DNA of 16,090 nucleotides from Sulfuritalea sp. Lineage in GTDB: Bacteria; Pseudomonadota; Gammaproteobacteria; Burkholderiales; Rhodocyclaceae. Both the position numbers and the translations under genes were made by a program. The notes beneath the pieces were generated by a model. It ran no database searches, was not told the origin of the DNA, and saw only the letters and a list, made by a program, of their open reading frames with translations. The stretch covers positions 1 through 16,090 of the forward strand of contig JAIPCS010000061.1 in NCBI GenBank assembly GCA_021738105.1, given 5' to 3'. This document shows, piece after piece, positions 1 to 7,427 of this stretch. Numbering within the stretch: the first letter of the stretch is position 1; the number at the start of each line of letters is the position of its first letter.

Positions 1-183
1 TTGCGATTCAAGGCAAGGGGGTGTTGCTTATGGCTCCCCATTGTCAAGAGTCAAATCGCGGCTTTTTCTTTTCGCCATTAGGATGCATATGCCCCAACAA
101 TGCGGGGTTCCAGATGTGGGTTTTTGCTGAATGGCGAAAGGATTATTGCGGTAACTAGATGAATATTAACGATTCGTATGGTT
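1..183. other. Left-edge stretch without a recognised gene
   Basis: No gene can be named here. On the + strand a frame is open from base 3 to a TAG at 156-158 (51 codons, entering from outside the window). It could be the tail of a gene starting to the left, but the peptide resembles no family I recognise and a frame this short can be chance. The stretch holds an inverted repeat (67-79 with 130-142) and, inside it, a short hairpin made of CCCC at 92-95 and GGGG at 103-106. It is more AT-rich than the genes to the right and ends at the truncated tRNA-Cys. It may be the end of an integrated element or its scar. Confidence 0.4.
67..142. repeat. Imperfect inverted repeat flanking a small hairpin
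   Basis: Bases 70-79 (tttcgccatt) are exactly complementary to 130-139 (aatggcgaaa). The pairing extends to 67-79 with 130-142 if one T-G wobble is allowed. The arms are 50 bases apart and enclose a 4-bp CCCC/GGGG hairpin. No T-run follows, so it is not a standard intrinsic terminator. It lies just left of the tRNA-Cys fragment and could be a protein-binding or structural element of an integrated element's end, or chance. Confidence 0.35.
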
Positions 184-228
184 CCTGCAAAGCCGTGTAC
201 CTCGGTTCGATTCCGGGTCGCGCCTCCA
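184..228 (+). pseudogene. 3' half of a tRNA-Cys gene (anticodon GCA), 5' half missing
   Basis: The sequence reads as the right half of a tRNA. An anticodon-type loop CTGCAAA at 185-191 carries GCA at 187-189. The 3' strand of the anticodon stem follows, then a T-arm (CTCGG at 201-205, loop TTCGATT, CCGGG at 213-217), the 3' acceptor strand TCGCGCC at 218-224, T225 and CCA at 226-228. This matches the usual bacterial tRNA-Cys 3' half. The required 5' acceptor strand (GGCGCGA), the D-arm and a pairing 5' anticodon stem are absent upstream, so it cannot fold as a tRNA. It sits 29 nt before tRNA-Leu, the usual place of tRNA-Cys in gly-cys-leu tRNA clusters. Retention from the anticodon loop to the CCA end is the pattern left by integrases that use tRNA genes as attachment sites, so it may be an att site (inference). 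Confidence 0.75.
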
Positions 229-257
229 GAGTTCCACCGCTTCGAGAAAGCACTCGG

Positions 258-342
258 GCCCGGATGGTGAAATTGGTAGACACAAGGGACTTAAAATCCC
301 TCGGCGCAAGCCATACCGGTTCGATTCCGGTTCCGGGCACCA
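258..342 (+). tRNA. tRNA-Leu (anticodon UAA)
   Basis: A complete class II tRNA with encoded CCA. The acceptor stem is GCCCGGA (258-264) with TCCGGGC (332-338), followed by A339 and CCA at 340-342. The anticodon stem AGGGA/TCCCT (285-289 and 297-301) closes loop CTTAAAA with anticodon TAA at 292-294, which reads UUA and probably UUG by wobble. The long variable arm is GGC-gcaa-GCC, and the T-arm is ACCGG-TTCGATT-CCGGT (315-331). The gene follows a truncated tRNA-Cys by 29 nt. If the original tRNA operon was split at that point, its promoter must now lie in the left-edge stretch. I could not identify one convincingly. Confidence 0.97.
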
Positions 343-355
343 TCGACTACCAAGC

Positions 356-790
356 GTGATAGTTCTTAATCTTCTTTGCGATCAGGGCCATCGATTCGAA
401 GGCTGGTTTGCTTCGGGTGAGGCATTCCGCAGCCAAAGTCAGCGGCATCTGGTGCATTGCCCGCAGTGTCATACATCCGGTGTCAGTCAATTGCCATCGG
501 CACCGCATGTCAGACGAGCAGGCGGAACCGAGCAAGGTGATGCTGAAAAATCCCTCATGGAGACTCCAGCGCCAGCTATCGATCAATTGCATCAGGCACT
601 GATAAAAATGGCGCGGCAAGCCGAGAACGTGGGCGAGCGCTTCCCTGAGGAGGCGCGGCGCATTCACTATGACGAGGTCCCTGCAAGAAATATTCGCGGT
701 GTGGCCAGTATTGACGAAACCCGCGATCTGATTGACGAAGGTATTTTTGTATTGCCGGCACCGGTACCGCCCGAAGACGAGTTTCACTGA
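356..790 (+). CDS. DUF1178 family small zinc-ribbon-like protein
   Basis: A 144-residue protein starting with GTG at 356. The N-terminus (MIVLNLLCDQGHRFEGWF) and the C-terminal segment around HYDEVPARNIRGVAS and LPAP are typical of DUF1178, a family common in alpha- and betaproteobacteria with no established function. C8, H12, C35 and C38 (C-x3-H and C-x2-C) could bind a metal as a zinc ribbon (inference). The GTG start agrees with the family N-terminus. It lies only 13 nt after the tRNA-Leu CCA, with no clear Shine-Dalgarno, so the gene is probably co-transcribed with the tRNA and released by 3' processing. It converges on the phosphoesterase gene with 7 nt between stop codons and only a weak 5-bp hairpin (783-797) there. 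Confidence 0.88.
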   Translation: MIVLNLLCDQGHRFEGWFASGEAFRSQSQRHLVHCPQCHTSGVSQLPSAPHVRRAGGTEQGDAEKSLMETPAPAIDQLHQALIKMARQAENVGERFPEEARRIHYDEVPARNIRGVASIDETRDLIDEGIFVLPAPVPPEDEFH

Positions 791-797
791 TGGTGAA

Positions 798-1754
798 TTA
801 GTACTGTTGCGGCAACGGATTCCAGACATTCGGAGTAAATCTGAATACCTTCGGATCGGCGGCGTCCACAGTGCCTTTGATCCAGCCGAAGAAGGGTGAG
901 CCAAAGGTAATCACACGGGTGAAATTCTCTACCGATTCGCCCGTATTCGAATCTTCCATCGGGTGGTCGATTTGATGGAAGTGGGTGTCGCCATGTACCA
1001 GCACGACTTGTCCGGAAAAAGACTGGGTTGCTTCCTGCAACTGATTCAGAAAATCCCGATATCCCTTGTCGGGCTTGCCAGCGTTGGCCCGGTAAAAGCC
1101 CGGATTGGCGTGGATCACGATCAGAATGCCGCTCAGCTTCCGGAGCGTTGCCAGAGCAAACGCCTGAGCCAGCCATGCACGATCAGCCTTGCTGCGCTCG
1201 GAAAATTCCGCCGTTGGACCAAGGCCGGATTTGCCGTCCTTGAAGTTATTATCGCTGCCCGGAACATTGAGACCGACAAATAGTGCACCGCCGGCCTCCC
1301 AGCGAACGTTTTCACGATATTCGGAAAACGCCGGATCGCTGCTTTGCCGCTCAAGTTTCATCGGCCGTCGGCCGAGTGAGGTCTCGCTCGCAAAGAAAAG
1401 TTTTCTGATTTTTTTCAGTCGCTCCACCGGATCGTAGCCACCGTTGCTGCGACGATGGCAATCGGTCCATTCGTTATCACCCGGTATATAGATGAGCGGA
1501 GTAGCCGAGCGATTGAAAAGCTCACGGATTTCGCTCAGTGCTTTATCGCTGCACACGCTGGCGCCACTCTTGATGTCGCCATCGTGGACAACGAAGGCAA
1601 GGTGCTCGCTATCCATCTGCGCCAGCAGATTGGACAGATTGTCCTTTTCCCACTGAGTGTAGGGCGTGTCGCCGAAGAGTCCAAAACTGACGGGCTCCGC
1701 CTGAACCTGCAGTGCCAGAAGGGCGCCCATAGCGAACAAAAATGCCCGAATCAA
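798..1754 (-). CDS. Secreted calcineurin-like metallophosphoesterase
   Basis: A 318-residue protein with a signal peptide: a basic residue at position 3, a hydrophobic stretch from about 4 to 15, and a likely cleavage site after VQA (residue 19). The mature part shows the metallophosphatase signature in order: GD at 28-29, HDGD at 57-60, GDNE at 92-95, a metal-ligand-type histidine at 215 (IHAN), and HGDTHFH at 254-260 in place of the usual GHxH. It should be a periplasmic or exported dinuclear-metal phosphoesterase. The substrate cannot be inferred. The start is TTG at 1752-1754, overlapping the TGA of mutS (TTGA). The next in-frame ATG is codon 9 and would remove the charged part of the signal peptide, so TTG is preferred. 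Translation is probably coupled to mutS. Confidence 0.82.
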   Translation of the reverse strand: MIRAFLFAMGALLALQVQAEPVSFGLFGDTPYTQWEKDNLSNLLAQMDSEHLAFVVHDGDIKSGASVCSDKALSEIRELFNRSATPLIYIPGDNEWTDCHRRSNGGYDPVERLKKIRKLFFASETSLGRRPMKLERQSSDPAFSEYRENVRWEAGGALFVGLNVPGSDNNFKDGKSGLGPTAEFSERSKADRAWLAQAFALATLRKLSGILIVIHANPGFYRANAGKPDKGYRDFLNQLQEATQSFSGQVVLVHGDTHFHQIDHPMEDSNTGESVENFTRVITFGSPFFGWIKGTVDAADPKVFRFTPNVWNPLPQQY

Positions 1755-4366
1755 GTTTTCGCCAATTTGCTCAGTTGGTAGAGTCTTTCCAGTGCTTCGC
1801 GCGGGCTCAGTTCATCAGGATTGAGATCGCGCAGGGCATCGAGCGCCGGATGCGGTGGCTCGGGTAGCGGTGGTGTGCTGGCGAACATGTCCGGTTGAAT
1901 CAAGGTGCCGGCTTCGCGGTTCTCGAGCAGTGACAGACGGCGACGTGCTTCGCGCACAACGGCGGGAGGCATGCCGGCCAATGCGGCGACTTGCACTCCG
2001 TAGCTTTGCGACGCGGGCCCTTCTTCAACAGTATGCAGAAACACGATTTTGTGACCGTGTTCGACGGCATCGAGATGAACATTGACGCACACCGGGTAGT
2101 CCTGCGCCAGTCGTGTCAGTTCAAAGTAGTGCGTCGAGAACAAGGTCCAGGCGCGACTCTTGTCAATCAGATGGCGAGCGATGGAGAAGGCCAGGGCGAC
2201 GCCATCGAAGGTCGACGTGCCGCGGCCGATTTCATCCATCAGCACCAGCGACTTGTCCGTTGCGCCGTTCAATATCGCGGCCGCTTCGGTCATTTCGACC
2301 ATGAAAGTCGAGCGCCCGGAAGCCAGATCGTCAGAGGCGCCAATGCGTGTGTAGATCGCGTCGATCGGCCCCAGCCGGCAGTGCGCGGCCGGTACAAAGC
2401 TGCCGCAATGCGCAAGCAGCACGATCAGCGCGACCTGGCGCATATAGGTCGACTTGCCGCCCATATTGGGGCCGGTGATCAGCAGCATGCGGCGCGCGGC
2501 AGAGAAGCGGGTATCGTTGGCGATGAAGCCACCCGACTGGGTATTGATCTGTCTTTCTACGACCGGATGGCGGCCGTTTTCAATATCGATGGCGGCTTCG
2601 ACACAGAACTCCGGCTGCCGGTAGTCATGACGAACTGCCGCGTCTGCCAGGGTTGCCAGACCATCCAGCTCGGCGATGGCGCGGGCAATGCGCTGCAGGA
2701 CCGGAATGTGGATCATCAAGGCGCCGAGCAACTCTTCCCAGAGTTGCTTTTCCAGCGCCAGCGCGCGCTCGTTGGCGGACAGCGCCTTGTCTTCGAAGCT
2801 CTTGAGTTCAGGCGTAACGTAACGCTCGGCATTCTTCAGGGTCTGCCGACGACGATAATCTTCAGGAATTTTCCCGACATTGGCATGGGTAACTTCGATA
2901 TAGAAGCCATGGACCTTGTTGAACTCGACTTTGAGATTGCTGATGCCGCTGCGTTCGCGTTCGCGAGTCTCAAGCTCGATCAGAAAAGCGCCGCAGTTGT
3001 GCTGGATCGCGCGCAATTCGTCAAGGTCGGCGTGGTAGCCAGTGGCGATGACGCCGCCTTCACGGATCAGTGCCGCAGGTTCCGCAGCGACGGCTTCAGT
3101 CAGCAGACTGACGCAGGCCTGCGGCGTGTCCAGCGCGGCCGCCAGTTCGGCGAGTCGTGTTGCCGTCTCGCCAGCGCCGACTTTTTGCGCACCGTCAGGA
3201 AACACGCAGGCGCGAATCCCGTTGAGACGCGCGAGGCTATCGCGCAACGATGACAGGTCACGCGGTCTGGCACTTTTCAAGGCGATACGGGCAGTGATGC
3301 GTTCTATGTCGGCGAAGCCGGTGAGCGCTTTGCTCAGTCCGGCGAAGGGTCCGGTGCCTGCATCACCGATCAAGTCGGCGATAGCCTGGTGTCGCGCGCG
3401 GGGAATGCTGCGGTTGGTCAACGGGTGATGCAGACAATGATGCAGCCAGCGCGAGCCCATGCTTGTGGCGCAGGAGTCGAGCAGCGAAAGCAGGGTCGGA
3501 GCCGCTTCTCCACGCAGGGTTTCGGAAATTTCCAGATTGCGGCGGGTCGCTGCATCGAGCCGCAGATAACTGCCTTCGTGCTCAAGCGTGAGTTGTGTCA
3601 CATGCGCCAGCGTTTGCAGTTGAGTCGCCTGCGCGTAACGGTAAAGTGCGCCCGCCGCGGCCAGCGCGAGTTCCTCGTCGCGTACGCCGAAACCCGCCAG
3701 ATCCCGGGTACCGAAGTGTTCGGCCAGCGCATGGGCAGCGGCGCGGGCGTCGAAATGCCAGTCCGGCAAATGTTTGCAGACGGCACGATTATCGGGAATG
3801 CCGGCGCGTAAACCGTCGGGCAGCAGCAATTCCGCCGGGCGCAATCGCTCCAGGTGCGCGGGCAGAGCATCGGTGGAGGTTTCAAGCAGACGCAGGTCAC
3901 CATTGGCGAGATTGAGCCAGGCCAGACCCGCGCGTTGGCGATCAATGCTCAACGCCAGCAGCAGGCTGTCTTGCTTGTCGTCCAGCAGATTGGCGTCGGT
4001 CAGCGTTCCCGGCGTGACAATTCGGGTCACCGCTCGCTCCACCGGACCTTTGGACAAAGCCGGGTCGCCTATCTGCTCGCAGATGGCCACCGAGACGCCC
4101 AGCTTGACCAGCTTCGCCAGGTAGCCGTCGGCGGCATGGTAGGGAATGCCGGCCATGGGAATCGGCTTGCCGGCCGATTGTCCGCGTGCGGTTAGCGTGA
4201 TATCAAGCAGGCGCGCGGCCTGTTCGGCATCTTGATAAAACAGTTCGTAGAAGTCCCCCATGCGGAAGAACAGCAGCTTGTCGGCATGTTCCGACTTGGT
4301 GCGCAGCCATTGCTGCATGACAGGGGTGTGTGCCGCCGGATCGGCTGTGGGTCGTGCTGCCGGCAT
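1751..4366 (-). CDS. mutS: DNA mismatch repair protein MutS
   Basis: An 871-residue protein of normal MutS length (E. coli 853). It recognises base mismatches and small loops and recruits MutL using ATP. The mismatch-reading Phe-x-Glu is F39-Y40-E41 in GDFYELF. The connector, lever and clamp regions follow. The ATPase domain has Walker [10 protein letters not shown] at 632-640 and Walker B MDE at 710-712 followed by [10 protein letters not shown], then the FSTHYFELT motif. The C-terminus ends in a short helical segment like the tetramerisation tail. The ATG at 4364-4366 is preceded by AAGG at good spacing and lies 6 nt after the suhB stop, which suggests an operon with suhB upstream and the phosphoesterase downstream. 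All key residues are present, so repair should be functional. Confidence 0.98.
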   Translation of the reverse strand: MPAARPTADPAAHTPVMQQWLRTKSEHADKLLFFRMGDFYELFYQDAEQAARLLDITLTARGQSAGKPIPMAGIPYHAADGYLAKLVKLGVSVAICEQIGDPALSKGPVERAVTRIVTPGTLTDANLLDDKQDSLLLALSIDRQRAGLAWLNLANGDLRLLETSTDALPAHLERLRPAELLLPDGLRAGIPDNRAVCKHLPDWHFDARAAAHALAEHFGTRDLAGFGVRDEELALAAAGALYRYAQATQLQTLAHVTQLTLEHEGSYLRLDAATRRNLEISETLRGEAAPTLLSLLDSCATSMGSRWLHHCLHHPLTNRSIPRARHQAIADLIGDAGTGPFAGLSKALTGFADIERITARIALKSARPRDLSSLRDSLARLNGIRACVFPDGAQKVGAGETATRLAELAAALDTPQACVSLLTEAVAAEPAALIREGGVIATGYHADLDELRAIQHNCGAFLIELETRERERSGISNLKVEFNKVHGFYIEVTHANVGKIPEDYRRRQTLKNAERYVTPELKSFEDKALSANERALALEKQLWEELLGALMIHIPVLQRIARAIAELDGLATLADAAVRHDYRQPEFCVEAAIDIENGRHPVVERQINTQSGGFIANDTRFSAARRMLLITGPNMGGKSTYMRQVALIVLLAHCGSFVPAAHCRLGPIDAIYTRIGASDDLASGRSTFMVEMTEAAAILNGATDKSLVLMDEIGRGTSTFDGVALAFSIARHLIDKSRAWTLFSTHYFELTRLAQDYPVCVNVHLDAVEHGHKIVFLHTVEEGPASQSYGVQVAALAGMPPAVVREARRRLSLLENREAGTLIQPDMFASTPPLPEPPHPALDALRDLNPDELSPREALERLYQLSKLAKT

Positions 4367-4372
4367 CAGACC

Positions 4373-5179
4373 TTATGCGGCCAGTGCCGCAGTCCTGTGC
4401 GGTGCAATGAGTTTCAGCAACTGGGCGAATATCTTCGGGTTGCCGCCAATAATATTGCCGGTCTTCAGATAGTTCGAATCGCCTGACAAGTCGCCGACCA
4501 ATCCGCCGGCTTCGGTAATCAGCAGGCTGCCGGCAGCCATGTCCCAAGGGGACAGTCCCAGTTCCCAGAAGCCGTCCATGCGGCCGCAGGCGACCCAGGC
4601 GAGGTCGAGCGCAGCAGCGCCAGGTCGACGCATGCCTGCAGTCTTTTGAGCGACGTCGCGGAAAATTGCCAGATACGCATCGATATGATCAAACATGCGA
4701 TAGGGAAATCCTGTACCTATCAGGGCTTCATCCAGTTTGACGCGTTTTGCGACGCGAATGCGCTTGTCGTTGACGAAGGCGCCGCCGCCCTTGCTGGCAG
4801 TGAAGATTTCGTTGCGATTGGGGTCATAAACTACGGCCTGAGTCATGACACCTTTGTGCGCGAGGCCAATCGAAACAGCATACTGCGGCATGCCGTGAAT
4901 AAAGTTGGTGGTACCGTCCAGTGGATCAATGATCCACTGAAATTCGCTGTCGGCGGCGGTTCCGGCCAGCCCCGACTCCTCTGCTAGAATTCCGTAGGTC
5001 GGATAGGCATCGCGCAACACGTCAAGTATCGCGGCCTCAGCGGCGCGATCAACCTCGGTCACGTAGTCGCTTTGCTGCTTGACATCGATCCTGAGTTTAT
5101 CGACGTCCAGGCTGGCTCGGTTGATGATCTGGCCGGCACGACGGGCGGCTTTTACGGCTATGTTTAGCGTGGGATGCAT
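4373..5179 (-). CDS. suhB: Inositol-1-monophosphatase family protein SuhB
   Basis: A 268-residue protein (E. coli SuhB 267). The family dephosphorylates inositol-1-phosphate and related sugars with Mg2+. In E. coli SuhB also takes part in ribosomal RNA antitermination complexes. Metal-binding motifs are complete: E67 in [15 protein letters not shown] at 84-93 with D85 and D88, and WDM with D213 followed by an ITEAGG segment. It is divergent from trmJ, the same neighbour as in E. coli (suhB-trmJ-iscR), and is followed by mutS after 6 nt. No good Shine-Dalgarno is visible before the ATG at 5177-5179. Confidence 0.96.
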   Translation of the reverse strand: MHPTLNIAVKAARRAGQIINRASLDVDKLRIDVKQQSDYVTEVDRAAEAAILDVLRDAYPTYGILAEESGLAGTAADSEFQWIIDPLDGTTNFIHGMPQYAVSIGLAHKGVMTQAVVYDPNRNEIFTASKGGGAFVNDKRIRVAKRVKLDEALIGTGFPYRMFDHIDAYLAIFRDVAQKTAGMRRPGAAALDLAWVACGRMDGFWELGLSPWDMAAGSLLITEAGGLVGDLSGDSNYLKTGNIIGGNPKIFAQLLKLIAPHRTAALAA

Positions 5180-5242
5180 GGAATTTTACGGCGGGTAAAG
5201 CCAAGAGGCGTGCGTTCAGCGCGCGAAGTCTGCGATTCTAAT

Positions 5243-6031
5243 ATGAACACCACGCCATTGCCTGCTACCGACGTACTTGATCGCATTCGAGTTGTTCTCT
5301 CGCATCCCAGCCATCCGGGAAATATCGGTGCTGCAGCCCGGGCAATGAAAACCATGGGCCTGTCGCATCTGGTGCTGGTCAAGCCGAAAGTGTTTCCGGA
5401 TGCGCAGGCGGATGCCATGGCAGCGGGCGCTACCGACCTTCTGGTGCATGCCGAGGTGGTGGGATCACTTGCCGAAGCCCTGAGCGGTACTCAGCTGGCG
5501 ATGGCTATGACCGCACGCCGAAGGGAACTTGCTGTCCCGGCACTTTGGGCCCGCGATGGAGCGGCGGAACTGGTTTCCCAAGCTGCGAGCGGTGATGTTG
5601 CGCTGGTGTTCGGCAACGAAACCTCCGGACTGTCGAATGAGGAGCTTGCAGTGTGCCGGCGCTGGGCAATGATCCCGGTGAATGCCGAATTCAGCTCTCT
5701 CAATCTGGCGGCGGCGGTGCAGGTGATGTGCTATGAGCTGCGATTGGCGGCGGTTGATCCCGGTTTGCCACCGGCGATCTCGGGCGCCGGGCTGCTGGCG
5801 AGCCATGATGAGGTGGAGCGGCTGATTGCTCATATCGAGCGGGCAGCGTTGACCAGCGAGTTTCTCGATCCGGCAAGTCCGAAGCGCCTGATTGCACGGC
5901 TGCGGCGCATGTTCTCCCGAGCGGCACCCGAAAAAGAGGAAGTCAATATTCTGCGCGGTCTGTTTGCGGCGCTGGAAAAAGGCATTTCCGCCCCCATCAA
6001 GGATAGAGTGGATCCCTCAAATAAAACTTGA
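5243..6031 (+). CDS. trmJ: tRNA (cytidine/uridine-2'-O-)-methyltransferase TrmJ
   Basis: A 262-residue SPOUT-class methyltransferase (E. coli TrmJ 246) that 2'-O-methylates position 32 in the anticodon loop of several tRNAs using S-adenosylmethionine. The N-terminal RNA-binding motif HPSHPGNIGAAARAMKTMGL is at 21-40. The knot-forming SAM motifs are VFGNETSGLSNEEL from residue 122 and FSSLNLAAAVQV from 150. The trefoil-knot domain is followed by a C-terminal region of roughly 90 residues. An upstream in-frame ATG at 5174 would add 23 residues unlike the family and would lie inside the start of suhB, so 5243 is chosen. Neither start has a clear Shine-Dalgarno. The gene heads the trmJ-cysE-iscR order. 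Confidence 0.94.
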   Translation: MNTTPLPATDVLDRIRVVLSHPSHPGNIGAAARAMKTMGLSHLVLVKPKVFPDAQADAMAAGATDLLVHAEVVGSLAEALSGTQLAMAMTARRRELAVPALWARDGAAELVSQAASGDVALVFGNETSGLSNEELAVCRRWAMIPVNAEFSSLNLAAAVQVMCYELRLAAVDPGLPPAISGAGLLASHDEVERLIAHIERAALTSEFLDPASPKRLIARLRRMFSRAAPEKEEVNILRGLFAALEKGISAPIKDRVDPSNKT

Positions 6032-6056
6032 CCGTTGCGCTCAGGTTTTTTACCAT
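6028..6056 (+). promoter_or_regulatory. Candidate sigma70 promoter for cysE
   Basis: TTGACC at 6028-6033 and TACCAT at 6051-6056 are separated by 17 nt, matching the -35 and -10 consensus at five and four of six bases. The -35 overlaps the trmJ stop codon. Transcription would begin near 6063, about 20 nt before the cysE ATG. This would let cysE be expressed apart from trmJ. It is a pattern match only. Confidence 0.45.
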
Positions 6057-6082
6057 TTAAGAAAATTCTAATAGACCCGCCC

Positions 6083-6835
6083 ATGTTCTCCCGTCTGCGT
6101 GAAGATATCTCCTGCGTTTTTGAGCGTGATCCTGCCGCCCGTTCCACCTGGGAGGTATTGACCTGCTATCCGGGGCTCCACGCATTGACCTTGCATCGGC
6201 TTTCTCACGCCTTGTGGAATGCACAGTTGCGCTGGTTGGCGCGTTTTGTTTCGCATTTTGGTCGGTGGGTAACCGGGATCGAAATTCACCCCGGCGCGAC
6301 TATCGGTCGCCGCGTATTTATCGACCATGGTATGGGTGTGGTCATCGGCGAGACGGCCGTGATCGAGGACGAGTGCACGCTCTATCACGGCGTCACGCTT
6401 GGCGGCACGTCGTGGAACAAGGGCAAGCGGCATCCAACCTTGCAGTCTGGCGTGGTCATCGGCGCTGGGGCCAAGGTTTTGGGCCCGATCACGCTCGGCC
6501 GAGGTGCCAAGGTCGGATCGAACGCGGTGGTTGTTCGTGATGTCCCACCGGGTGCGACCGCGGTGGGTATTCCGGCGCGAATTGTGGAAGATCGAAGCGA
6601 GATTGATCGGGAGGTGAAAGCCGGACAAATGGGCTTCTCGGCCTATGCGGTGACTCGCAATGAGGACGACCCCTTGGCTCAGGCCATACACGGTCTGCTC
6701 GATCATGCCGTTGAAACCGACCGGCGCATCGAAGCGCTACTGATGACCATGAAGCGTGCCGGGGTATCAATTGAGGACGATGTCGCTACCGCAGACAAGT
6801 TTGATCCGAACTACCTGTCGAAAATAGTAGACTAA
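6083..6835 (+). CDS. cysE: Serine O-acetyltransferase CysE (short EpsC type)
   Basis: A 250-residue enzyme that acetylates L-serine with acetyl-CoA to give O-acetylserine, the precursor of cysteine. The N-terminal helical part (about 1-65) is shorter than in E. coli CysE (273). The left-handed beta-helix of hexapeptide repeats spans about 66-175 and includes [10 protein letters not shown], the active-site-type histidine H82 in [40 protein letters not shown] and [10 protein letters not shown]-terminal tail of about 70 residues follows. The ATG at 6083 gives the family N-terminus [13 protein letters not shown] at 6035 would add 16 atypical residues. Its place directly before iscR links cysteine supply to the desulfurases downstream. 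Its own promoter probably overlaps the trmJ end. Confidence 0.96.
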   Translation: MFSRLREDISCVFERDPAARSTWEVLTCYPGLHALTLHRLSHALWNAQLRWLARFVSHFGRWVTGIEIHPGATIGRRVFIDHGMGVVIGETAVIEDECTLYHGVTLGGTSWNKGKRHPTLQSGVVIGAGAKVLGPITLGRGAKVGSNAVVVRDVPPGATAVGIPARIVEDRSEIDREVKAGQMGFSAYAVTRNEDDPLAQAIHGLLDHAVETDRRIEALLMTMKRAGVSIEDDVATADKFDPNYLSKIVD

Positions 6836-6857
6836 AACAGTCGGGATACTCTATACT
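6828..6857 (+). promoter_or_regulatory. Candidate iscR promoter
   Basis: TAGACT at 6828-6833 and TATACT at 6852-6857 lie 18 nt apart and match the -35 and -10 consensus at four and five of six bases. The -35 runs over the cysE stop codon. Transcription would start near 6864 and leave a leader of about 60 nt. The IscR-type operator begins at 6853 and so covers the -10 and start point. An alternative -35 (TTGACT, 6877-6882) lies further down but lacks a good -10. Confidence 0.45.
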
Positions 6858-6877
6858 TGACGCAAATGCTCAGGTAT
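6853..6877. promoter_or_regulatory. IscR type 1 operator upstream of iscR
   Basis: A 25-bp dyad with half-sites ATACTTGAC (6853-6861) and CTCAGGTAT (6869-6877), whose complement reads ATACCTGAG. Spacing and outer bases follow the E. coli type 1 consensus bound by [2Fe-2S]-IscR. By my count it agrees at 21 of 25 positions, with the four mismatches in the inner part. It overlaps the candidate -10 and start point, the arrangement expected for autorepression when clusters are plentiful. Binding itself is inferred. Confidence 0.75.
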
Positions 6878-6922
6878 TGACTTGAAGCGTTTCCGAATCA
6901 AATTACCCGACGGAGAGCTCAC

Positions 6923-7414
6923 ATGAGATTGACTACAAAAGGACGTTTTGCTGTAACCGCAATGATCGACTTGGCGCTGCGTCAGCATGCCGGTCCGGTG
7001 ACGCTGGCAGGTATCAGCGAGCGCCAGAAGATTTCTCTTTCCTATCTTGAGCAGTTGTTCGGCAAACTGCGTCGCCGCGAACTGGTGTCCAGCGTGCGCG
7101 GCCCGGGGGGCGGCTATTGTCTGGCCAAGCCGCTGGAGGCCGTTTCCGTGTCCGATATCATCCATGCGGTCGATGAGTCGCTTGATGCCACCAATTGTGG
7201 CGGCAAGGGAAATTGTGCCGAAGATCAGCGCCCCTGCATGACCCACGATTTGTGGACCAGCCTGAACGAGAAGATGTTCGAGTATCTGAATTCAGTTAGC
7301 CTGGCTGAACTGGTGGCCAAGCAGCGGGAAAAGACCGGCGTTTCCGCTGTACTGCACGATGAACGCCCGCAGCGTCGTTTGCGCCGCCCGGCCGAGGACC
7401 TGATCGCCGCCTGA
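6923..7414 (+). CDS. iscR: Fe-S cluster-sensing transcription regulator IscR
   Basis: A 163-residue Rrf2-family repressor/activator (E. coli 162). The N-terminal winged helix starts [18 protein letters not shown], with the recognition region [17 protein letters not shown] at 40-54 and the wing VRGPGGGY at 58-65. Cluster ligands are C92, C98, C105 and probably H108. E. coli has C104 and H107, so this protein has one extra residue between the second and third cysteines. The C-terminal tail is rich in arginine and proline. GGAGAG at 6912-6917 is a good Shine-Dalgarno 5 nt before ATG. In its cluster form it should repress this operon through the dyad upstream. Apo-IscR may act at other sites. Confidence 0.97.
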   Translation: MRLTTKGRFAVTAMIDLALRQHAGPVTLAGISERQKISLSYLEQLFGKLRRRELVSSVRGPGGGYCLAKPLEAVSVSDIIHAVDESLDATNCGGKGNCAEDQRPCMTHDLWTSLNEKMFEYLNSVSLAELVAKQREKTGVSAVLHDERPQRRLRRPAEDLIAA

Positions 7415-7427
7415 CGCCGATCCAGTC

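Noticed and set aside
100..190. A group I intron splitting tRNA-Cys in the anticodon loop
   Set aside because: No conserved intron core (P3-P7 type motifs) is visible in the 180 bases to the left, and no 5' exon of tRNA-Cys is present in the window.
155..359. Small open frames on both strands through the tRNA region
   Set aside because: They are translations of the tRNA-Cys fragment and tRNA-Leu (for example the MVKLVDTRDLKSLGASH string), a well-known annotation artefact.
347..904. 185-codon open frame on the - strand opposite the DUF1178 gene
   Set aside because: The + strand frame matches DUF1178 over its full length. The antisense frame has no family features and runs into the end of the phosphoesterase gene.
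1991..3253. Long open frame (420 codons) on the + strand opposite mutS
   Set aside because: It is antisense to the conserved ATPase and clamp coding region of mutS and its product resembles no family. Long shadow frames are common opposite GC-rich genes.
5174..5242. Upstream start for trmJ at 5174
   Set aside because: It would add 23 residues with no likeness to TrmJ N-termini and overlaps the suhB start. The family start MNTTPLP leading to RVVLSHPSHPGN fits better.
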